The position numbers and the translations under genes are program-made. Source: a virus. From it: DNA of 42,378 nucleotides. The stretch spans positions 1 to 42,378 of IMG/VR virus record IMGVR_UViG_3300042319_000516; one strand, written 5' to 3'. The notes beneath the pieces are model-generated. The model had not been told where the DNA came from and did no database searches. It saw nothing but the letters and a program-made list of their open reading frames with translations. How positions within the stretch are numbered: the first letter of the stretch is position 1; every line of letters begins with the position of its first letter. Below are positions 40,539 through 42,378 of the stretch, piece by piece.

Positions 40539-40611
40539 TGAATATAAATATAGTTTTCAGCCGGGTGAAGAGCCACCACCAGAGAAAGAAGATCCGCCAA
40601 AACAAGACTAA
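40534..40611 (+). CDS. 25-residue Pro/Glu-rich peptide (uncertain)
   Basis: ATG 40534 after AAGGAACGGATT codes a peptide rich in Pro and Glu (QPGEEPPPEKEDPPKQD). It is coupled by short spacing to the membrane gene at 40621. Real expression is uncertain because of size and the overlapping promoter. Confidence 0.4.
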   Translation: MIEYKYSFQPGEEPPPEKEDPPKQD

Positions 40612-40620
40612 GGAGAAACA

Positions 40621-41013
40621 ATGACACTAATTACTTTATTATTTATGTGCATTATCTTACTTTTAAGTAAGGATGAAGACATTAAGTTAATGATATTAAT
40701 TAGTGGTTGTATGTTTTTCTCTGAGTATTTGTTCTGGTTATCAGACAGCCAGTTTTATTATTTTAGGCACATTGTCTTGAATGTAATTCTGGCTGTTATT
40801 TGTTTCAAGTTTAATCGTACAGATTTCAGGTGGGCTGGTATTATTTGTTTGATGTATTCTTCTGTGTTTCTTTTTGAATTTCTACATGAATACAAATCTC
40901 CTATATACCACTACCTACATACAATACAAATCGTGATGATGCAGCTATACCTGCTGGCTCTCACATATAAGAGTGAGTGGAAATTACCATGTCGAAGACA
41001 GCAGAGAACGTAA
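40621..41013 (+). CDS. Polytopic membrane protein, holin candidate
   Basis: A 130-residue protein with about four hydrophobic segments (LITLLFMCIILLLS; LMILISGCMFFSEYLFWL; IVLNVILAVICF; IICLMYSSVFLFEFL) and a basic tail (CRRQQRT). It lies directly upstream of the lysozyme and overlaps its start. A holin is plausible, although a second candidate follows at 41586. Ribosome site AAGGAGAAACA. Confidence 0.6.
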   Translation: MTLITLLFMCIILLLSKDEDIKLMILISGCMFFSEYLFWLSDSQFYYFRHIVLNVILAVICFKFNRTDFRWAGIICLMYSSVFLFEFLHEYKSPIYHYLHTIQIVMMQLYLLALTYKSEWKLPCRRQQRT

Positions 41014-41462
41014 TCACTATTGAAGAAGGCTGGTCAAGCCGTCAATATTACTGCTCGGAACACTACGTGACTACAGGGTACGGACGTAAGGTTTCAGACA
41101 AGAAGAATGCACCTTTAACAAACGAAGTAACAACAAAAGAAAAAGAGATTATCTTCGTCAAAGAAAAGATTCGTGAGTTATCCTACGCATTAATGTCACG
41201 TTATAGTGTTGCTTGGAATAAATGCAATCAAGCTAGACAAGCGATCCTTATTTCTATGGCATATCAGCTTGGTCTTACTGGCGTATCTCAATTTCAAAAG
41301 ATGTGGATGGCTCTAAGCAATGGAGACTTTGGCTTGGCGGCTAAAGAGATGTTAAATAGTAAATGGGCTAAGCAAACTCCTAACAGAGCTAAGCGTCATG
41401 TAGAGCAAATGGAACGTGGGGAAATCATTCGCTATTATCTCACTAACGGAGAGATTCCGTAA
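40989..41462 (+). CDS. Endolysin, GH24 T4-lysozyme type
   Basis: A 157-residue protein from ATG 40989; GTG 40977 is an alternative 4 codons upstream. The GH24 core reads IEEGWSSRQYYCSEHYVTTGYG: Glu13, Cys22 and Thr28 stand at the positions of the T4 lysozyme Glu11-Asp20-Thr26 triad, with Cys in the Asp place as in some GH24 enzymes. Other lysozyme motifs are ARQAILISMAYQLG and WAKQTPNRAKRH. No signal or SAR segment, so a holin is needed. It cleaves the murein glycan. Confidence 0.9.
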   Translation: MSKTAENVITIEEGWSSRQYYCSEHYVTTGYGRKVSDKKNAPLTNEVTTKEKEIIFVKEKIRELSYALMSRYSVAWNKCNQARQAILISMAYQLGLTGVSQFQKMWMALSNGDFGLAAKEMLNSKWAKQTPNRAKRHVEQMERGEIIRYYLTNGEIP

Positions 41463-41464
41463 TA

Positions 41465-41560
41465 CGCTCTGTAACGCTCTACAATCAATTATATTAATTC
41501 CCTACACATTCGTATTCCCTTCACGAGATAATCTACTGTAGCGCTTCCTAGAGCGTTATA
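41465..41560. repeat. Copy B of the paired element with closing stem
   Basis: Shares an exact 17-mer (41479-41495) and 13-mer (41545-41557), 66 bases apart, with 5521-5615. The ends TAACGCTCTA and TAGAGCGTTA form a perfect 10-bp stem. It occupies the gap between lysozyme and holin-like genes. No coding frame. Confidence 0.75.
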
Positions 41561-41585
41561 TCGCTATTCAAATAGGAATCCTCTC

Positions 41586-41801
41586 ATGGGTAAAGTATTC
41601 ACTAAAAGCTTTCTTACTAAGCTCAAAAAGAGTAAGACGATGCTGTTTAATATGCTCTTAGCATTCATCGGCATCCTAGAATATAACTTACATCTGTTTT
41701 ATGATGTTCTTGGAGAGCATTACGGTATCGTATTTGTTATCATCGCTACGGTAGGCGCATATTTAAGGATGGTCACAACGGAGAGTATTGAGGACAAATA
41801 A
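41586..41801 (+). CDS. Small holin-like membrane protein
   Basis: A 71-residue protein with Lys-rich N-terminus (KKSKTMLFNMLLAFIGILE) and a second hydrophobic segment (YGIVFVIIATVGAYLR), ending TTESIEDK. The form 'KSkT..fN.lla..g..e......g....i...iga.LR..Tt.s' is common in small phage holin-like proteins. It could be the holin, or an antiholin to the 40621 protein. Stop coupled to the next ATG (TAATG). Confidence 0.7.
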   Translation: MGKVFTKSFLTKLKKSKTMLFNMLLAFIGILEYNLHLFYDVLGEHYGIVFVIIATVGAYLRMVTTESIEDK

Positions 41802-42378
41802 TGGCTGATGTAATTAAGACGATTGGTGCTGCTGGATCTGGTGCTGATTTCGCAAACTATCAAACTTGGTTTGCTGCTAGAACTGGTGGTGCGGGAGATA
41901 GGTACATCGGTGAGATTATTACCACAACCGGAGGTCTGAGTACAGGGTTAGCTACCACAGGCAACTATGCGATGGAGGTTGTGATCCGTGCAGCAGCAGG
42001 ATTAGAGTTTGATCCTACAGACCCCACAAAAGCCCACGCTATCATCTCTGCCGGTGGCGGTATCAACATACCGAGTACTGGTTCAGCAAAATTAACTATC
42101 GAAAACATTGAAGTACGTGGTACAAGCACTAACCCAACAACATCGCTGATTAATACCGGCAGTGCTGTAGCGAATGTAACAATTCGTGGTTGTTGGTTGC
42201 GCGGCGGCAGGCATGGTTGCCAAAATTCTGTATCTGGTGGCACACTACTGGTTGAAAATACGGTTGTTGAGGGTGCGTATCGGGCGGGCATTCAAGCGGC
42301 TTTTGCAGGTGTGACAGCACGCAACGTGGTGATCGCTGGGTGTAACATTGAAGCCGGCACCACTGCGTCATATTGCGG
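41801..42378 (+). CDS. Beta-helix tail/virion protein, cut by the right edge
   Basis: ATG 41801 opens a frame with no stop before the window end (192 codons visible). After MADVIKTIGAAGSGADFANYQTWFA come beta-helix steps (LTIENIEVRGTSTN, VANVTIRGCWLRGG, LLVENTVVEGAYRAG, ARNVVIAGCNIEAG). The last third is clearly richer in G and C than the surroundings. Probably a surface-exposed head or tail spike acquired separately. Its true length is unknown. Confidence 0.75.
   Translation, partial: MADVIKTIGAAGSGADFANYQTWFAARTGGAGDRYIGEIITTTGGLSTGLATTGNYAMEVVIRAAAGLEFDPTDPTKAHAIISAGGGINIPSTGSAKLTIENIEVRGTSTNPTTSLINTGSAVANVTIRGCWLRGGRHGCQNSVSGGTLLVENTVVEGAYRAGIQAAFAGVTARNVVIAGCNIEAGTTASYC

Overview
The window is part of a tailed bacteriophage genome with a contractile tail (myovirus morphology). 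Consecutive recognisable genes cover terminase large subunit, portal, XkdF-like protease, scaffold, decoration protein, major capsid protein, neck genes, tail sheath, tail tube, a frameshifted tail chaperone, tape measure, baseplate hub, spike and wedge, fibres and lysis. The DNA is AT-rich. Several intergenic regions carry TTGACA / TATAAT-like promoters that a Gram-negative host sigma70 polymerase would read, and the GH24 lysozyme also fits a Gram-negative host. I cannot name the host. There is no integrase, transposase, tRNA or CRISPR array, so the phage looks strictly lytic.

Layout. (1) Bases 1-6860, leftward: a tightly overlapping operon of nucleotide-metabolism and accessory genes (dNMP kinase-like, ClpP-like protease, PhoH-like ATPase, two mini membrane proteins, an NPPY methyltransferase-like protein, a nucleotidyltransferase). 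It contains an HNH/AP2-type homing endonuclease that has invaded the start of a small gene. (2) 6890-6985: divergent sigma70 promoters. (3) 7000-14690, rightward: small accessory genes, a five-unit 22-bp repeat array next to ribbon-helix-helix and winged-helix proteins, two GIY-YIG endonuclease genes, several stand-alone promoters, and two long gene-free stretches (about 10974-11292 and 13070-13692) dense with perfect inverted repeats that look like large structured RNAs. (4) 14734-32874: packaging, head and tail genes. Three of these (terL, portal, tape measure) are split by group I introns whose splice sites can be placed from protein continuity, the U/G splice rules and P1 pairing. The tail chaperone carries two tandem -1 slippery heptamers. 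(5) 32878-39766: baseplate, tail spike and fibres. (6) 39770-42378: papain-fold amidase-like protein, membrane proteins, GH24 lysozyme, holin-like protein, and a beta-helix protein cut by the right edge.

How it works together: the leftward genes would act early in host takeover and nucleotide supply, the 7-13 kb block looks regulatory or accessory, and the rightward block builds and releases virions. The most unusual content is the concentration of RNA-level biology: three introns (one with its own internal promoter), two ornate candidate ncRNAs, a double slippery site, and a 79-bp paired element with a conserved closing stem at two distant sites. Function calls rest on motif and family recognition by eye; no database search was possible.
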